NCBI RefSeq assembly: GCF_003075375.1
Contig: NZ_QDFT01000004.1
Coordinates: 62,001-126,000 of the forward strand
DNA length: 64,000 nucleotides
Source of the DNA: Microbacterium testaceum
GTDB taxonomy: Bacteria; Actinomycetota; Actinomycetes; Actinomycetales; Microbacteriaceae
Direction: 5' to 3'
The translations under genes and the position numbers were made by a program. The notes beneath the pieces are model-generated. The model saw nothing but the letters and a program-made list of their open reading frames with translations, was not told the DNA's origin and searched no databases. Positions 36,117 through 44,298 of the stretch are shown here, piece by piece (positions within the stretch are counted from its first letter, which is position 1; the number at the start of each line of letters is the position of its first letter).

Positions 36117-36125
36117 GCGGCGTTC

Positions 36126-36572
36126 TCAGGCGGGCAGCGCGACCCCGTGCAGCGCGCCGACGACCGGGGCCAGCTCGGGCTGCTGCTCGGCGTCGGCGAG
36201 CACGCGCGCCAGAGCAGCGTCGTGCACCGGGTGGGCGTCGCGATACAGCGCCCGCCCCGCGGGGGTCAGCTCGGTGTAGATGCCGCGGCGGTCATCGGCG
36301 CAGAGCACGCGGGTCAGCAGGCCGCGCCCCTCGAGCCGGTTGACCAGACGGGTCGTCGCGCTCGGGCTGAGGGCCGCGGCCCGAGCGAGCTGCTGCATGC
36401 GCATGTGCCAGCCGTCCTGGCGGTCGAGGGCGTCGAGGACGGTGTATTCGACGACCGAGAGCTCGACGGCGGCGAGCGCCCGCTCGAGCTCGGCCTCGAT
36501 CAGTCCGTGCAGGGCGGCGAGGGTCCGCCAGCCCTGGGCGCGGACCTCGACGGCGTCGTCGGCGATGCCCAT
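36126..36572 (-). CDS. MarR-family transcriptional regulator
   Basis: A 148-residue winged-helix regulator. The DNA-binding core shows HMRMQQLARAAALSPSATTR (recognition helix) and LVNRLEGRGLLTRVLCADDR (wing). The ATG at 36572 follows GAGAGGAG with good spacing. It is divergent from the MFS exporter, with palindromic sites in between, so it most likely represses that exporter and itself until a ligand binds. Confidence 0.9.
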   Translation of the reverse strand: MGIADDAVEVRAQGWRTLAALHGLIEAELERALAAVELSVVEYTVLDALDRQDGWHMRMQQLARAAALSPSATTRLVNRLEGRGLLTRVLCADDRRGIYTELTPAGRALYRDAHPVHDAALARVLADAEQQPELAPVVGALHGVALPA

Positions 36573-36591
36573 GGCGCACTCCTCTCGTAGA

Positions 36592-36662
36592 TAGTTGCTT
36601 GCGCGGGATACTTGCGTATGCAATGATCTCTCTCGCGCTGCAAAAGAGCGCGCGTGCAACTA
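36592..36662. promoter_or_regulatory. Candidate MarR operators in the divergent promoter
   Basis: TTGCGTATGCAA (36612-36623) is a near-perfect palindrome. It is flanked by TAGTTGCTTGCGCG (36592-36605) and its inverse CGCGCGTGCAACTA (36649-36662), which together form a larger inverted repeat. All share a TTGC/GCAA core. Confidence 0.55.
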
Positions 36663-36686
36663 CTTCAGTGTATCAGGAGACCCCTC

Positions 36687-37871
36687 ATGCCTCTCGGACT
36701 CGTCGCCCTCGCCGTGGGCGCCTTCGGAATCGGACTCACGGAGTTCGTCATCATGGGCTTGCTGCCCGAGGTCGCGCGCGACTTCGCCGTGTCGGAGGCC
36801 AGCGCGGGCTGGCTCATCTCGGGCTACGCCCTGAGCGTCGTCGTCGGCGCCCTCGGACTGACGGCGGCGACCACCCGCCTCCCCCGCAAACCCGTCCTCG
36901 TGGGCCTTATCGTCCTCTTCCTCATCGGCAACGCCCTGACCGCGATGGCCCCGGGGTACGACGTCGCGATGATCGGACGGATCGTCGCCGCCCTGTGCCA
37001 CGGCGCCTTCTTCGGCATCGGCGCGGTCGTCGCCGCCGACCTGGTCGCCCCCGAGAAGAAGGCGGGCGCCATCGCCCTCATGTTCACCGGGCTCACCGCG
37101 GCGAACGTCTTCGGCGTCCCCCTCGGCACCTTCCTCGGTCAGCAGTTCGGCTGGCGCTCGACCTTCTGGGCGATCGTCGCCGTCGGCGTCGTCGCCCTGG
37201 TCGGCATCCTGACCCTGGTGCCGTCCCTGCCCCGCCCGGCCGTTCCGGTCGCGCTGCGCAACGAGCTCGCCGCGTTCCGCTCGGGCCAGGTCTGGCTCTC
37301 GCTCCTGATCACCGTGCTCGCCTACGGCGGGATGTTCGGCGCCTTCACCTACATCGCCTACACCCTGACCGACGTCAGCGGTTTCGCCGCGGAGTCCGTC
37401 CCCTGGCTGCTCGTCCTGTTCGGCGTGGGCCTCGTCATCGGCAACGTGGTCGGCGGGCGCCTCGCCGACCGTTCGATCGACCGCACCCTGCTGTTCTTCG
37501 TCACCGCGCTGCTGATGGTGCTGGTCGCGTTCGCGGCTCTCGCGGCATCCGGGATCGCCGCGGCGATCGCGCTGTTCCTCATGGGAGGCTTCGGCTTCGG
37601 CACCGTCCCGGGTCTGCAGAGCCGCATCATGAACTCCGCCGGGGGCGCACCCACGCTCGCCTCGGGCGCCAACATCGGCGCCTTCAACGTCGGCAACGCG
37701 GTGGGTGCGTGGGCCGGTGGCCTCGGGATCGCCGCCGGCTGGGGCTACACCTCGCCGCTGTGGATCGGCGCCGCCATCACCGCTGCCGCCCTCGTGGTGG
37801 TCGTCGCCGCCATGCTCAGCGCCCGGGGTCGGCGGACGGCAGCGCCTCAGCCCGTGGCCGCGATGGCCTGA
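36687..37871 (+). CDS. MFS transporter, DHA1-type efflux
   Basis: A 394-residue transporter with 12 helices. The DHA1 signature is seen at GWLISGYALSVVVGA, and LPRKPVLVGLIVLFLIGNAL forms the loop 2-3 region. GIGAVVAADLVAPEKKAGAIAL, FTGLTAANVFGVPLGTFLGQ and LVIGNVVGGRLADRSIDR resemble AraJ/CmlR-like exporters. It probably exports sugars or a small drug-like molecule. Start: ATG at 36687 behind CAGGAGACC; the longer frame from 36654 has no ribosome site. It is probably controlled by the divergent MarR protein. Confidence 0.9.
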   Translation: MPLGLVALAVGAFGIGLTEFVIMGLLPEVARDFAVSEASAGWLISGYALSVVVGALGLTAATTRLPRKPVLVGLIVLFLIGNALTAMAPGYDVAMIGRIVAALCHGAFFGIGAVVAADLVAPEKKAGAIALMFTGLTAANVFGVPLGTFLGQQFGWRSTFWAIVAVGVVALVGILTLVPSLPRPAVPVALRNELAAFRSGQVWLSLLITVLAYGGMFGAFTYIAYTLTDVSGFAAESVPWLLVLFGVGLVIGNVVGGRLADRSIDRTLLFFVTALLMVLVAFAALAASGIAAAIALFLMGGFGFGTVPGLQSRIMNSAGGAPTLASGANIGAFNVGNAVGAWAGGLGIAAGWGYTSPLWIGAAITAAALVVVVAAMLSARGRRTAAPQPVAAMA

Positions 37872-37881
37872 CCCGAGTCGC

Positions 37882-37918
37882 CCGGTGACCCGTCCCCCCT
37901 CGGGGTGCGGGTCACCGG
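37882..37918 (+). terminator. Intrinsic terminator after the MFS gene
   Basis: CCGGTGACCCG (37882-37892) pairs perfectly with CGGGTCACCGG (37908-37918) around a 15-nt loop, 11 nt after the stop codon. Confidence 0.82.
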
Positions 37919-37941
37919 CGTCTGAGGAGGGATGCCGCCAC

Positions 37942-38754
37942 TCACGCCCGCGAGTACGCCGAGGCGCGCTGCACCTGGTCGGGCGTGGGCGTCACGCCGG
38001 TGTACCGGGCGAACTGACCGGCGGCCTGCAGGGCGATGACCTCGGCGCCGGTGATGACGTCGCGATCCGCCGCGCGCGCGGCGCGGATGAGCGGCGTCTC
38101 GGCCGGAAAAGCGACCACGTCGAACACGGTGCGCGCCGCCTCGATGTGCGCGGGCGAGAAGGCGAGGGTCCCGGCATCCGCACCGTCCATGCCCAGGGGC
38201 GTCACGTTGACGATGATCGCGGCGCCGGGGGCGGGATCGTCGGCGATCCACCGGTAGCCGTACGCCTCGGCGAGGGTGGATCCGGCGGCCGCGTTGCGGG
38301 CCAGCACGGTGACGTCGCCGAAACCCGCCCCGTGGAACGCCGCGACGACGGCCTTGGCCATCCCGCCCGATCCACGGACGACGACGGATGCCGCGGGCTC
38401 GAGCCGGTGACTCTCGATCAGACTCGCGATGGCTTCGTAGTCGGTGTTCGACGCCGTCAGCGCTCCGTCGTCGTTGACGATCGTGTTGATCGACCCGATC
38501 GCCGCCGCGGACGGTTCGATCCGGTCCACCAGCGGGATCACTGCCTCTTTGAACGGCATCGAGACGGAGCATCCCCGGATGCCGAGGGCGCGCACTCCCC
38601 CGATCGCCGCCGCGATGTCGGTCGTGGTGAACGCCTTGTAGACGAAGTCGATCCCCAGCTCGGCGTAGAGGAAGTTGTGGAAACGCGTCCCGATGTTGGA
38701 GGGGCGCCCCGAGAGCGAGATGCAGAGGGTGGTGTCCTTGCTGAGCTCGGGCAT
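37942..38754 (-). CDS. Shikimate dehydrogenase-like oxidoreductase
   Basis: A 270-residue AroE-fold enzyme. The substrate-binding domain has SMPFKEAVIPLVDRIEPSA, with the catalytic Lys at about residue 67, and TASNTDYEAI with the partner Asp near 103. The nucleotide domain has VVVRGSGGMAKAVVAAFHGA. Some features of true AroE are altered (SMPFK rather than VTxPxK), as in the stand-alone shikimate/quinate dehydrogenase-like group. A role in shikimate, quinate or amino-shikimate chemistry is possible. The ATG at 38754 has GGAG 7 nt upstream. Confidence 0.78.
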   Translation of the reverse strand: MPELSKDTTLCISLSGRPSNIGTRFHNFLYAELGIDFVYKAFTTTDIAAAIGGVRALGIRGCSVSMPFKEAVIPLVDRIEPSAAAIGSINTIVNDDGALTASNTDYEAIASLIESHRLEPAASVVVRGSGGMAKAVVAAFHGAGFGDVTVLARNAAAGSTLAEAYGYRWIADDPAPGAAIIVNVTPLGMDGADAGTLAFSPAHIEAARTVFDVVAFPAETPLIRAARAADRDVITGAEVIALQAAGQFARYTGVTPTPDQVQRASAYSRA

Positions 38755-38822
38755 GAGGGGCTCCTTCGAACGGCGGATCTCCATGCTACGGGCGGCCGTT
38801 CCCGGGGCCCTCGCGCGGGAAC

Positions 38823-38858
38823 GACGAAGGGCCGGACGCCTGACGGCATCCGGCCCTC
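38823..38858 (-). terminator. Intrinsic terminator after the 35-residue peptide gene
   Basis: Read leftward, AGGGCCGGA and TCCGGCCCT form a perfect 9-bp stem with further G-C pairs in the loop, then a TCGTCGTTCC tail. It lies about 33 bp past the short gene's stop and before the oxidoreductase start. Confidence 0.7.
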
Positions 38859-38890
38859 TCATTCGAACCTCGCACGGAGGTTCCGGACGA

Positions 38891-38998
38891 CTAGTTACCG
38901 CCGTTGATCACCGACAGGTACGACCCGAAGGGGCGTCCGGTCTCGGTGGCGGCGAAGTCGTCGGCAATGCCCTCGTGAGGCGCGTATTCGTTCTGCAT
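38891..38998 (-). CDS. Putative 35-residue peptide gene
   Basis: A complete short open frame, ATG at 38998 to TAG at 38891. It begins MQNEYAPHEGIADDFAATET and ends GRPFGSYLSVINGGN. The N-terminal half is acidic and leader-like; the C-terminal half is aromatic and Gly/Asn-rich, like a precursor-peptide core. It has its own terminator, but only a weak ribosome site. TATAAG (39047-39052, leftward) could be the -10. No modifying enzyme (lanthipeptide, lasso or radical-SAM type) is next to it. It does not match any peptide family known to me. Confidence 0.5.
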   Translation of the reverse strand: MQNEYAPHEGIADDFAATETGRPFGSYLSVINGGN

Positions 38999-39046
38999 GC
39001 CATCAGTGTGCGCGAGAGGTCGTCGTCGGGAGAGGCGCTTGACAAC

Positions 39047-39052
39047 AGCCTT
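39047..39052 (-). promoter_or_regulatory. Possible -10 element of the short-peptide gene
   Basis: Leftward TATAAG, five of six matches to TATAAT, about 48 nt before the ATG at 38998. No clear -35 is present. Confidence 0.35.
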
Positions 39053-39061
39053 ATATCTCGC

Positions 39062-39271
39062 CTAGCTAACTACTTGCGCCTCTAGACTTTCGATGCGCTG
39101 CTCGAGGTAGGCGATGTACTCGGCCATGTACGACAGCTTGGCCTCGAGGCGATCCAGGCGGGGACTGATATGACCCTGGTTGTAGCTGAAGGGCACCTTC
39201 AGCGGATTGTCCGCATCGATCTTCGCCAGCACGGCGCGCAGTCGGTCGGAGTCTCCGGGGGCGTTCGTCAT
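39062..39271 (-). CDS. Small coiled-coil protein
   Basis: A 69-residue protein. The C-terminal half (LDRLEAKLSYMAEYIAYLEQ, then RIESLEAQVVS) is a clear coiled coil; the N-terminal half is polar (DRLRAVLAKIDADNPLKVPF). No family is recognised. Start: ATG at 39271. The gene ends 63 bp before the 35-residue peptide gene, on the same strand. Confidence 0.6.
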   Translation of the reverse strand: MTNAPGDSDRLRAVLAKIDADNPLKVPFSYNQGHISPRLDRLEAKLSYMAEYIAYLEQRIESLEAQVVS

Positions 39272-39291
39272 GACCGCCAGCGTACGCGCGC

Positions 39292-39660
39292 TCACGACCC
39301 CGGGGCCGCGTCCGTGACGCCGAGCGACGGCTGCAGCACGATGATGCCGGCACCCACCAGCGCGACCGCCGAGCCGATGTAGTCCCACATCGTGGGTCGG
39401 AAGCCGTCGATCACGATGCCCCAGGCCAGCGAGCCGGCGACGAACACCCCGCCGTACGCGGCGAGCACGCGCCCGAAGTTCGCATCGGGCTGCAGCGCCG
39501 CCACGAACCCGTACGCGCCGAGCGCCATGATGCCCAGCAGCGCGAGCCACCATCCCCGGTTCTCGCGCACCGCCTGCCAGATCAGCCACGCGCCGCCGAT
39601 CTCGGCGAGAGCGGCGAGGGCGAAGAGGATGACGATGCGGGCCGTGGTCATGCGCGCCAT
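39292..39660 (-). CDS. YnfA-family (UPF0060) membrane protein
   Basis: A 122-residue protein with four helices: [60 protein letters not shown] and [16 protein letters not shown]. The [20 protein letters not shown] and [19 protein letters not shown] stretches are the family's hallmark. It is related to small multidrug resistance transporters. The start is ATG at 39660 or 39651. The gene ends 20 bp before the coiled-coil protein. Confidence 0.9.
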   Translation of the reverse strand: MARMTTARIVILFALAALAEIGGAWLIWQAVRENRGWWLALLGIMALGAYGFVAALQPDANFGRVLAAYGGVFVAGSLAWGIVIDGFRPTMWDYIGSAVALVGAGIIVLQPSLGVTDAAPGS

Positions 39661-39788
39661 TATCCCCGGCGCCCCGGACCGGCCTCGCGTGACCGTGCGG
39701 GTTACGCCGCAACACGGGCAGATGACGGGTGCGAAACATTTCGGCGCGACGCCGCGGCGGCTCGATACGGTGCCCTCAGGAGGAGCCC

Positions 39789-40001
39789 ATGACCCGACCT
39801 CGCACGGTGACGCACACGTACACCCTGGCCGGCGGCTGGCAGCGCGCGCGGCACGGTCCGCTCACCGTCGACCTCGCCGACGAGCTGCGCCGACAGGGCA
39901 TCACGATGGTCCGCGCGCGTCGCGGGCTGTTCGACGTGCGCGAGATCTCGCTGCTGAACCCGCCTCCCGCGCGCTCCGGGTCCGCACCGCGACACGGATG
40001 A
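39789..40001 (+). CDS. Small basic protein of unknown function
   Basis: A 70-residue protein with a strong AGGAGGAG ribosome site 3-5 nt before the ATG at 39789. It is rich in Arg and small polar residues: [38 protein letters not shown]. Predicted helix at LADELRR. No family is recognised. It precedes the FAD dehydrogenase by 60 bp on the same strand. Confidence 0.55.
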   Translation: MTRPRTVTHTYTLAGGWQRARHGPLTVDLADELRRQGITMVRARRGLFDVREISLLNPPPARSGSAPRHG

Positions 40002-40061
40002 GCCCGACCAGCTCCCTCTCCGGCGTAGCGTGAGGTGTCGCACTCGACGCCGAGGGGGAAC

Positions 40062-41738
40062 ATGGACGCCGACGTCATCATCATCGGAGCCGGGCTCGCG
40101 GGCCTGGTCGCGAGCAACGAACTGGTGCGCGCGGGCAAGCGCGTCGTCATCGTCGAGCAGGAGAACGCCGCCAACCTGGGCGGCCAGGCGTTCTGGTCGT
40201 TCGGGGGCATCTTCCTCATCGACTCCCCCATGCAGCGACGCCTGGGCGTGAAGGACTCCCTCGACCTCGCGTGGCAGGACTGGCAGGGCTCGGCGGGATG
40301 GGACCGCCTCGACGGCGCGCATCCCGAGGACGAGTGGGCGCAGAAGTGGGGTCGGGCCTACGTCGAGTTCGCCGCCGGCGACAAACGCTCCTGGTTGCGC
40401 GCGCACGGCGTGCGCTTCACCCCCGTCGTCGGATGGGCCGAGCGCGGCTCGTTCACCGCGGGCGGGCACGGCAACTCGGTCCCCCGGTTCCACGTGCCGT
40501 GGGGCACCGGCACGGGCATCTCGGAACCCTTCGCCGATCGAGCCAGAGAAGCAGCGGATGCCGGCACCGTCCGCCTGCTGTTCCGTCACCGCGTCGACGG
40601 ACTCGTCGTCGAGGGCGGCACGGTGACCGGCGTACGCGGCACGATCCTGGCGCCCGACGACGCGGCGCGCGGAGTGTCGTCCTCGCGCGAGGAGGTCGGC
40701 GCCTTCACCCTCTCGGCGCAGGCCGTCGTCATCTCGTCCGGGGGCATCGGCGGCGACCACGAGCGCGTGCGGCGGTGGTGGCCGGACCGGCTCGGCACTC
40801 CCCCGCAGAAGATGGTCACGGGCGTCCCCGCCCACGTGGACGGGCGCATGCTCGACATCGCCGCCGACCAGGGCGTGCGCCTGGTCAATCGCGACCGCAT
40901 GTGGCACTACACCGAGGGGCTGCAGAACTGGAACCCCGTCTGGCCGGGGCACGGCATCCGGATCCTCCCCGGTCCCTCGTCGATGTGGCTCGATGCGCGC
41001 GGCCGACGCCTGCCCGCACCGGGGCTGCCCGGCCACGACACCCTCGGGACGCTCAAGATCCTGCGCACGACGCCCGACATCGCCGCCTACGACTATTCGT
41101 GGTTCGTGCTCGATCAGACCATCGTGAAGAAGGAGTTCGCCCTGTCGGGGTCGGAGCAGAACCCCGACATCACCGATCGCGACCTGGGCCTGCTGCTGAG
41201 GACGCGGCTCGGCCGCGCCGCACCGGGTCCGGTCGAGGACTTCAAGGCGCACGGGGCCGACTTCGTCGTCGCAGACACCCTCGGCGAGCTCGTGCGCGGC
41301 ATGAATGACCTCACCGGCGACGACCTGCTCGACGAGGAGGCGATCCGCGCGCAGATCGTGGCGCGCGATCGCGAGGTCGTGAACCCCTACTCCAAGGACG
41401 CGCAGACTATCGGCATCCAGAACAGCCGTCGCTTCCGCGGCGATCGCCTCTTCCGCACCGTGCCCGCCCACGCGCTGCTCGACCCCCGGCACGGTCCGCT
41501 GATCGCCGTGCGCCTGTGGGTCGTCACGCGCAAAACGCTCGGCGGCATCCAGACCGACCTCGACGGACGCGCGCTGGATGGATCCGGGATGCCGATCCCC
41601 GGCCTGTACGCCGCGGGAGAGGCCGCGGGGTTCGGCGGCGGAGGCGCGCACGGGTACAACGCGCTCGAGGGGACGTTCCTGGGGCTGTGCCTGTTCACCG
41701 GGCGGACCGTGGGCCGGGCCATCGCCGCCGCGCTCTGA
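40062..41738 (+). CDS. FAD-binding dehydrogenase (KstD/COG3573-like)
   Basis: A 558-residue flavoenzyme. The FAD-binding Rossmann motif is DVIIIGAGLAGLVASNEL (about residues 4-21), followed by VVIVEQENAANLGGQAFWSF. A C-terminal GLYAAGEAAGFGGGGAHGYN motif (about 517-536) completes the FAD site. This matches the predicted KstD-like oxidoreductases of COG3573. The substrate is unknown; a 3-ketosteroid is only one option. The ATG at 40062 follows GAGGGGGAA; the longer open frame from 40035 lacks a ribosome site. Confidence 0.85.
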   Translation: MDADVIIIGAGLAGLVASNELVRAGKRVVIVEQENAANLGGQAFWSFGGIFLIDSPMQRRLGVKDSLDLAWQDWQGSAGWDRLDGAHPEDEWAQKWGRAYVEFAAGDKRSWLRAHGVRFTPVVGWAERGSFTAGGHGNSVPRFHVPWGTGTGISEPFADRAREAADAGTVRLLFRHRVDGLVVEGGTVTGVRGTILAPDDAARGVSSSREEVGAFTLSAQAVVISSGGIGGDHERVRRWWPDRLGTPPQKMVTGVPAHVDGRMLDIAADQGVRLVNRDRMWHYTEGLQNWNPVWPGHGIRILPGPSSMWLDARGRRLPAPGLPGHDTLGTLKILRTTPDIAAYDYSWFVLDQTIVKKEFALSGSEQNPDITDRDLGLLLRTRLGRAAPGPVEDFKAHGADFVVADTLGELVRGMNDLTGDDLLDEEAIRAQIVARDREVVNPYSKDAQTIGIQNSRRFRGDRLFRTVPAHALLDPRHGPLIAVRLWVVTRKTLGGIQTDLDGRALDGSGMPIPGLYAAGEAAGFGGGGAHGYNALEGTFLGLCLFTGRTVGRAIAAAL

Positions 41739-41791
41739 CCGTGGCCACGGAGACCCTCGCGCCGAGCGACGCCCCAGCGTACGCTCGCCCC

Positions 41792-42169
41792 ATGAGGAAG
41801 ATCGGCGCCGTGGCCGTCGCCGTCGCGCTGGCCGCCGGGTTGAGCGGCTGCGGCGCGATCCCCGTCGGGCAGGCGCCGAAAGCGTCACCCACGCCCACCG
41901 TCGACGCGCGGGCGCAGCAGGTCTACGAGCAAGAGGTCGCGTACGTGCGGGCGCTGCGTCAGCAGCTGCCCAAGACCGACCTGTCGGCGACGCAAGTCTG
42001 GGTCGATCTCGGGCACGCCGTCTGCGCGGGGTTCGACGACGGCCTGACCCCGAAAGAACTGTTCGACTCGATGCAGGGCGGCGGGGTCACGCAGCAGGAG
42101 GCGAGCGTGGTCGTGGTGCTCTCCGGCATCCACCTGTGTCCGGAATACGCGCCGACGCCCACGCCGTAG
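41792..42169 (+). CDS. Lipoprotein with a DUF732-like domain
   Basis: A 125-residue lipoprotein. The signal peptide ends in the lipobox LAAGLSGC with Cys20. The rest holds a small helical domain: WVDLGHAVCAGFDDGLTPKE, SVVVVLSGIHLCPEYAP. The Cys pair spacing resembles actinobacterial DUF732. TACGCT lies 5 nt before the ATG (leaderless-like). Function is unknown. Confidence 0.75.
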   Translation: MRKIGAVAVAVALAAGLSGCGAIPVGQAPKASPTPTVDARAQQVYEQEVAYVRALRQQLPKTDLSATQVWVDLGHAVCAGFDDGLTPKELFDSMQGGGVTQQEASVVVVLSGIHLCPEYAPTPTP

Positions 42170-42207
42170 GACTGTCTCGTGACGGCGACGCCGCGGTGTA
42201 ACGCGTA

Positions 42208-42213
42208 TAGCCT
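42208..42213 (+). promoter_or_regulatory. -10 element for leaderless 42220 gene
   Basis: TAGCCT (within TATAGCCT) ends 6 nt before the ATG at 42220. No ribosome site is seen. Confidence 0.45.
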
Positions 42214-42219
42214 TGGCGC

Positions 42220-42561
42220 ATGACGTGCAGCTCTCGCCCGACGCTCGCCGAGATCACCGACTGGGTGGCCGACTACGAGAAGACCTCGCGCGTCGCCCAC
42301 GCCACCGTCCACGTGCTGCCGCAGGAAGACCTCGACCACGTGGACTCCGGCATCGTGGCCGTGCACCTCAACCACGGTCCCGCGTCGATCTACCTCAATG
42401 TGGACTGCGAACGGCGCTGGACCGCCGCGCTCACCGAGCGCTCGGGCGAATTCCCCCTTCCGGGCGATCACCTGATCGCGCTCGGCGAAGAACTGCTCAC
42501 CACCGGCCAGCTGTGCGAGTACCTGCAGAAGCGGACGGATGCCGCCGCGCCGGTGAGCTGA
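42220..42561 (+). CDS. Small cytosolic protein, paralogue 1 of a three-member set
   Basis: A 113-residue acidic protein. It shares a layout with the proteins at 45380-45754 and 47046-47405: an N-terminal helix (LAEITDWVADYEKTS), a beta-strand pair with D(T/S)G(I/L)V (DSGIVAVHLNHGPASIYLNV), and a C-terminal helix carrying LCEYLQK (in the others LCAFLQEK and LCAFLQVK). No family is recognised. Its role is unknown. Sequence identity among the three is low but the order of motifs is the same. Confidence 0.65.
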   Translation: MTCSSRPTLAEITDWVADYEKTSRVAHATVHVLPQEDLDHVDSGIVAVHLNHGPASIYLNVDCERRWTAALTERSGEFPLPGDHLIALGEELLTTGQLCEYLQKRTDAAAPVS

Positions 42562-42641
42562 GAGGCGGGGGGCATCGGTCGGCGCGCGACCGCTTCCGGC
42601 GCCGGACGGCCCCTCCACCGACGCACCCCCGAAGGACGGAA

Positions 42642-42687
42642 GAACGCCCCCGTCGATGCGATCTCGTCGCTATCGACGGGGGCGTTC
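42642..42687. terminator. Bidirectional terminator with perfect 16-bp stem
   Basis: GAACGCCCCCGTCGAT (42642-42657) pairs perfectly with ATCGACGGGGGCGTTC (42672-42687) around a 14-nt loop. It sits between two convergent genes and ends in TTC on each side. Confidence 0.9.
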
Positions 42688-42707
42688 TTCACGAACCGCT
42701 CAGCCGT

Positions 42708-43544
42708 TCATTTCTCGCAGGCGACTCCGTCACCGTCCCGATCGAGGTGGCTGCTGTAGCCGGGCTGACCTCGGTAGAGCGGCGCGGCTCCCGCGGCGCG
42801 GACGGCCGCGCAATTCGCGTAGTACGGCTCGGGTGTCCCCGTCGAGGGTCCCGTCCCCGGTACCCACGTGGTGATCCAGTAGGGAGACGGAGCGGTCACA
42901 TCGATCTGATAGGGCGCCGGTGTCTGATAACCGGACGGCACCGACAGCGTCGACACGCAGTGCACACCCGTCGCGAGCGAGACGCCGAAGCCCCCCTCGG
43001 CCCACTGATTGGCGGCGGTCGTGTTCTGCCACACCCCACGGCCCGGCTGGCTGCACGATCCCTCTGCGATGTACGCCGTGACACCGTTGATGGGCGTGCC
43101 GTTGCTGTTCTTCGCGACCAGAGCCCCCGTGACGATCACCGGCCCGGGTACCCACACCGTGACCCAGTTCGCCGGGCGCGCCTCCATCGTGAAGGTCACG
43201 TCGGCCGGCACCGAGTACGGAGCCGGCACCGAGAGCGTCCTGATGCAGTAAGAGCCCTGCTCGAGCCCGATACCGAACGCACCGTAGGCGTCGGGCCGAT
43301 CGGTGGTGGTGGTCAGCCAGACCGCCGCGCCATCGCAGTCGCCCTGACGGATTTCCACGGTCACGCCCGGCAGGAGTTCCGACGACGGCCCCTTGATGGA
43401 TACCGCACCCGTCCCGAGGGGAGCGGCCTCCGGGACGTCATCGACCGCATTCGCCACCGCGGGCGTCAGCAGAGAAAACAGGATCGCCGCTCCGGCGAAA
43501 AGCGCGATACGCGCGCGAGATCGTCGCAAAATATATCCCCCCAT
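42708..43544 (-). CDS. Secreted repeat protein with C-terminal Excalibur domain
   Basis: A 278-residue exported protein. A signal peptide (about residues 10-33) is followed by two homologous repeats, each ending in a Trp motif (ANWVTVWVPGP at about 128, YWITTWVPGTGP at about 226); each contains a Cys-rich beta region such as GSYCIRTLSVPAPYSVPA and GVHCVSTLSVPSGYQTPA. The last ~38 residues are an Excalibur calcium-binding domain (YYANCAAVRAAG to HLDRDGDGVACEK). ATG 43544 lacks a ribosome site; TTG at 43529 with GGGGGGA upstream is a credible start. Surface or spore-like adhesion is only a guess. Confidence 0.78.
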   Translation of the reverse strand: MGGYILRRSRARIALFAGAAILFSLLTPAVANAVDDVPEAAPLGTGAVSIKGPSSELLPGVTVEIRQGDCDGAAVWLTTTTDRPDAYGAFGIGLEQGSYCIRTLSVPAPYSVPADVTFTMEARPANWVTVWVPGPVIVTGALVAKNSNGTPINGVTAYIAEGSCSQPGRGVWQNTTAANQWAEGGFGVSLATGVHCVSTLSVPSGYQTPAPYQIDVTAPSPYWITTWVPGTGPSTGTPEPYYANCAAVRAAGAAPLYRGQPGYSSHLDRDGDGVACEK

Positions 43545-43938
43545 AGAGAACTGTTCGATTGGAACATAGCGGACACTCAGCGTTCAGAACCGCCGGCGCG
43601 AGCGAGCAAGACCTCCACCGACGAAGACCGGAGAATGCATGACGCGAACCGCTCGCCCTTTTCCGCCGCATCCGGTTTCCTGTGCGCCCAGCGGAGCGAG
43701 GCCCGAAGCTCGCCGTCGCCCACGAATGAGTTCCTCGCTATCGGGCGGAGAAGCCGATCAGGTCGAACGAGTCTCACCACACTCTTCGAACTCGTGCTGC
43801 CAGACGGACCCCCGCCGAAGATGCCGATATTCCGGGGCGAGCCTTCACGGTACGCAGCCGGTTTGCGCCGACATCCGTCGTGCGGCGGAGGACGAGCGGA
43901 GCATATCGGCGTAGGTTCGGCCGCGGAGGTGCAAAAAG
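43545..43938. other. 394-bp gap without a convincing gene
   Basis: Several short open frames exist but none has a ribosome site or a recognisable product. The sequence is somewhat less GC-rich than the flanking genes. The right end contains GCGGAGGTG, the ribosome site of the next gene. Confidence 0.5.
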
Positions 43939-44208
43939 ATGCAGAGCGAGTGGGCCGCGAAGATCTTCGGGGACAGGGAAGACCCGCGTGCGCGATTGCA
44001 GTCCGTATTCGGCGGTGAGGTGCCCAAGAGTGGTCGGCCTCCCAGGGCTGCGCTCCAGTGGGCGAGTGCCATTCTCGAGGGAATTCCCGTGGAGCGCCGA
44101 GACACCGTGAATGTCACGCGTGCTCTCCGGCGGAGGGAGCGACGCCTGACGTTGAAGAGCGCGATGTTCCTCGCGGATCACGCGCTCGGTCGTTCGTCGC
44201 ACGCGTGA
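43939..44208 (+). CDS. Small basic protein of unknown function
   Basis: An 89-residue protein supported by a very good ribosome site: GCGGAGGTG, 8 nt before the ATG. The sequence is mostly charged and helical (WAAKIFGDREDPRARLQSVF, TRALRRRERRLTLKSAMFLA). No family is recognised. It lies at the left of a region with a SUFU-domain gene and a gene remnant. Confidence 0.55.
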   Translation: MQSEWAAKIFGDREDPRARLQSVFGGEVPKSGRPPRAALQWASAILEGIPVERRDTVNVTRALRRRERRLTLKSAMFLADHALGRSSHA

Positions 44209-44298
44209 TCGAGCATGAGCCCGCGCTCTCGCCCTAGAGCGAAGCTTCTGGAGATGCAGGATCGGGCCCGTCTGCAGCTGGCAGGGAGCTCGGCATGA

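Noticed and set aside
38891-38998. Lasso peptide precursor
   Set aside because: The core lacks an Asp or Glu at position 7-9 after the presumed cut, and no lasso B or C gene is adjacent.
43577-43780. 67-residue minus-strand frame
   Set aside because: No ribosome site and no recognisable protein features.
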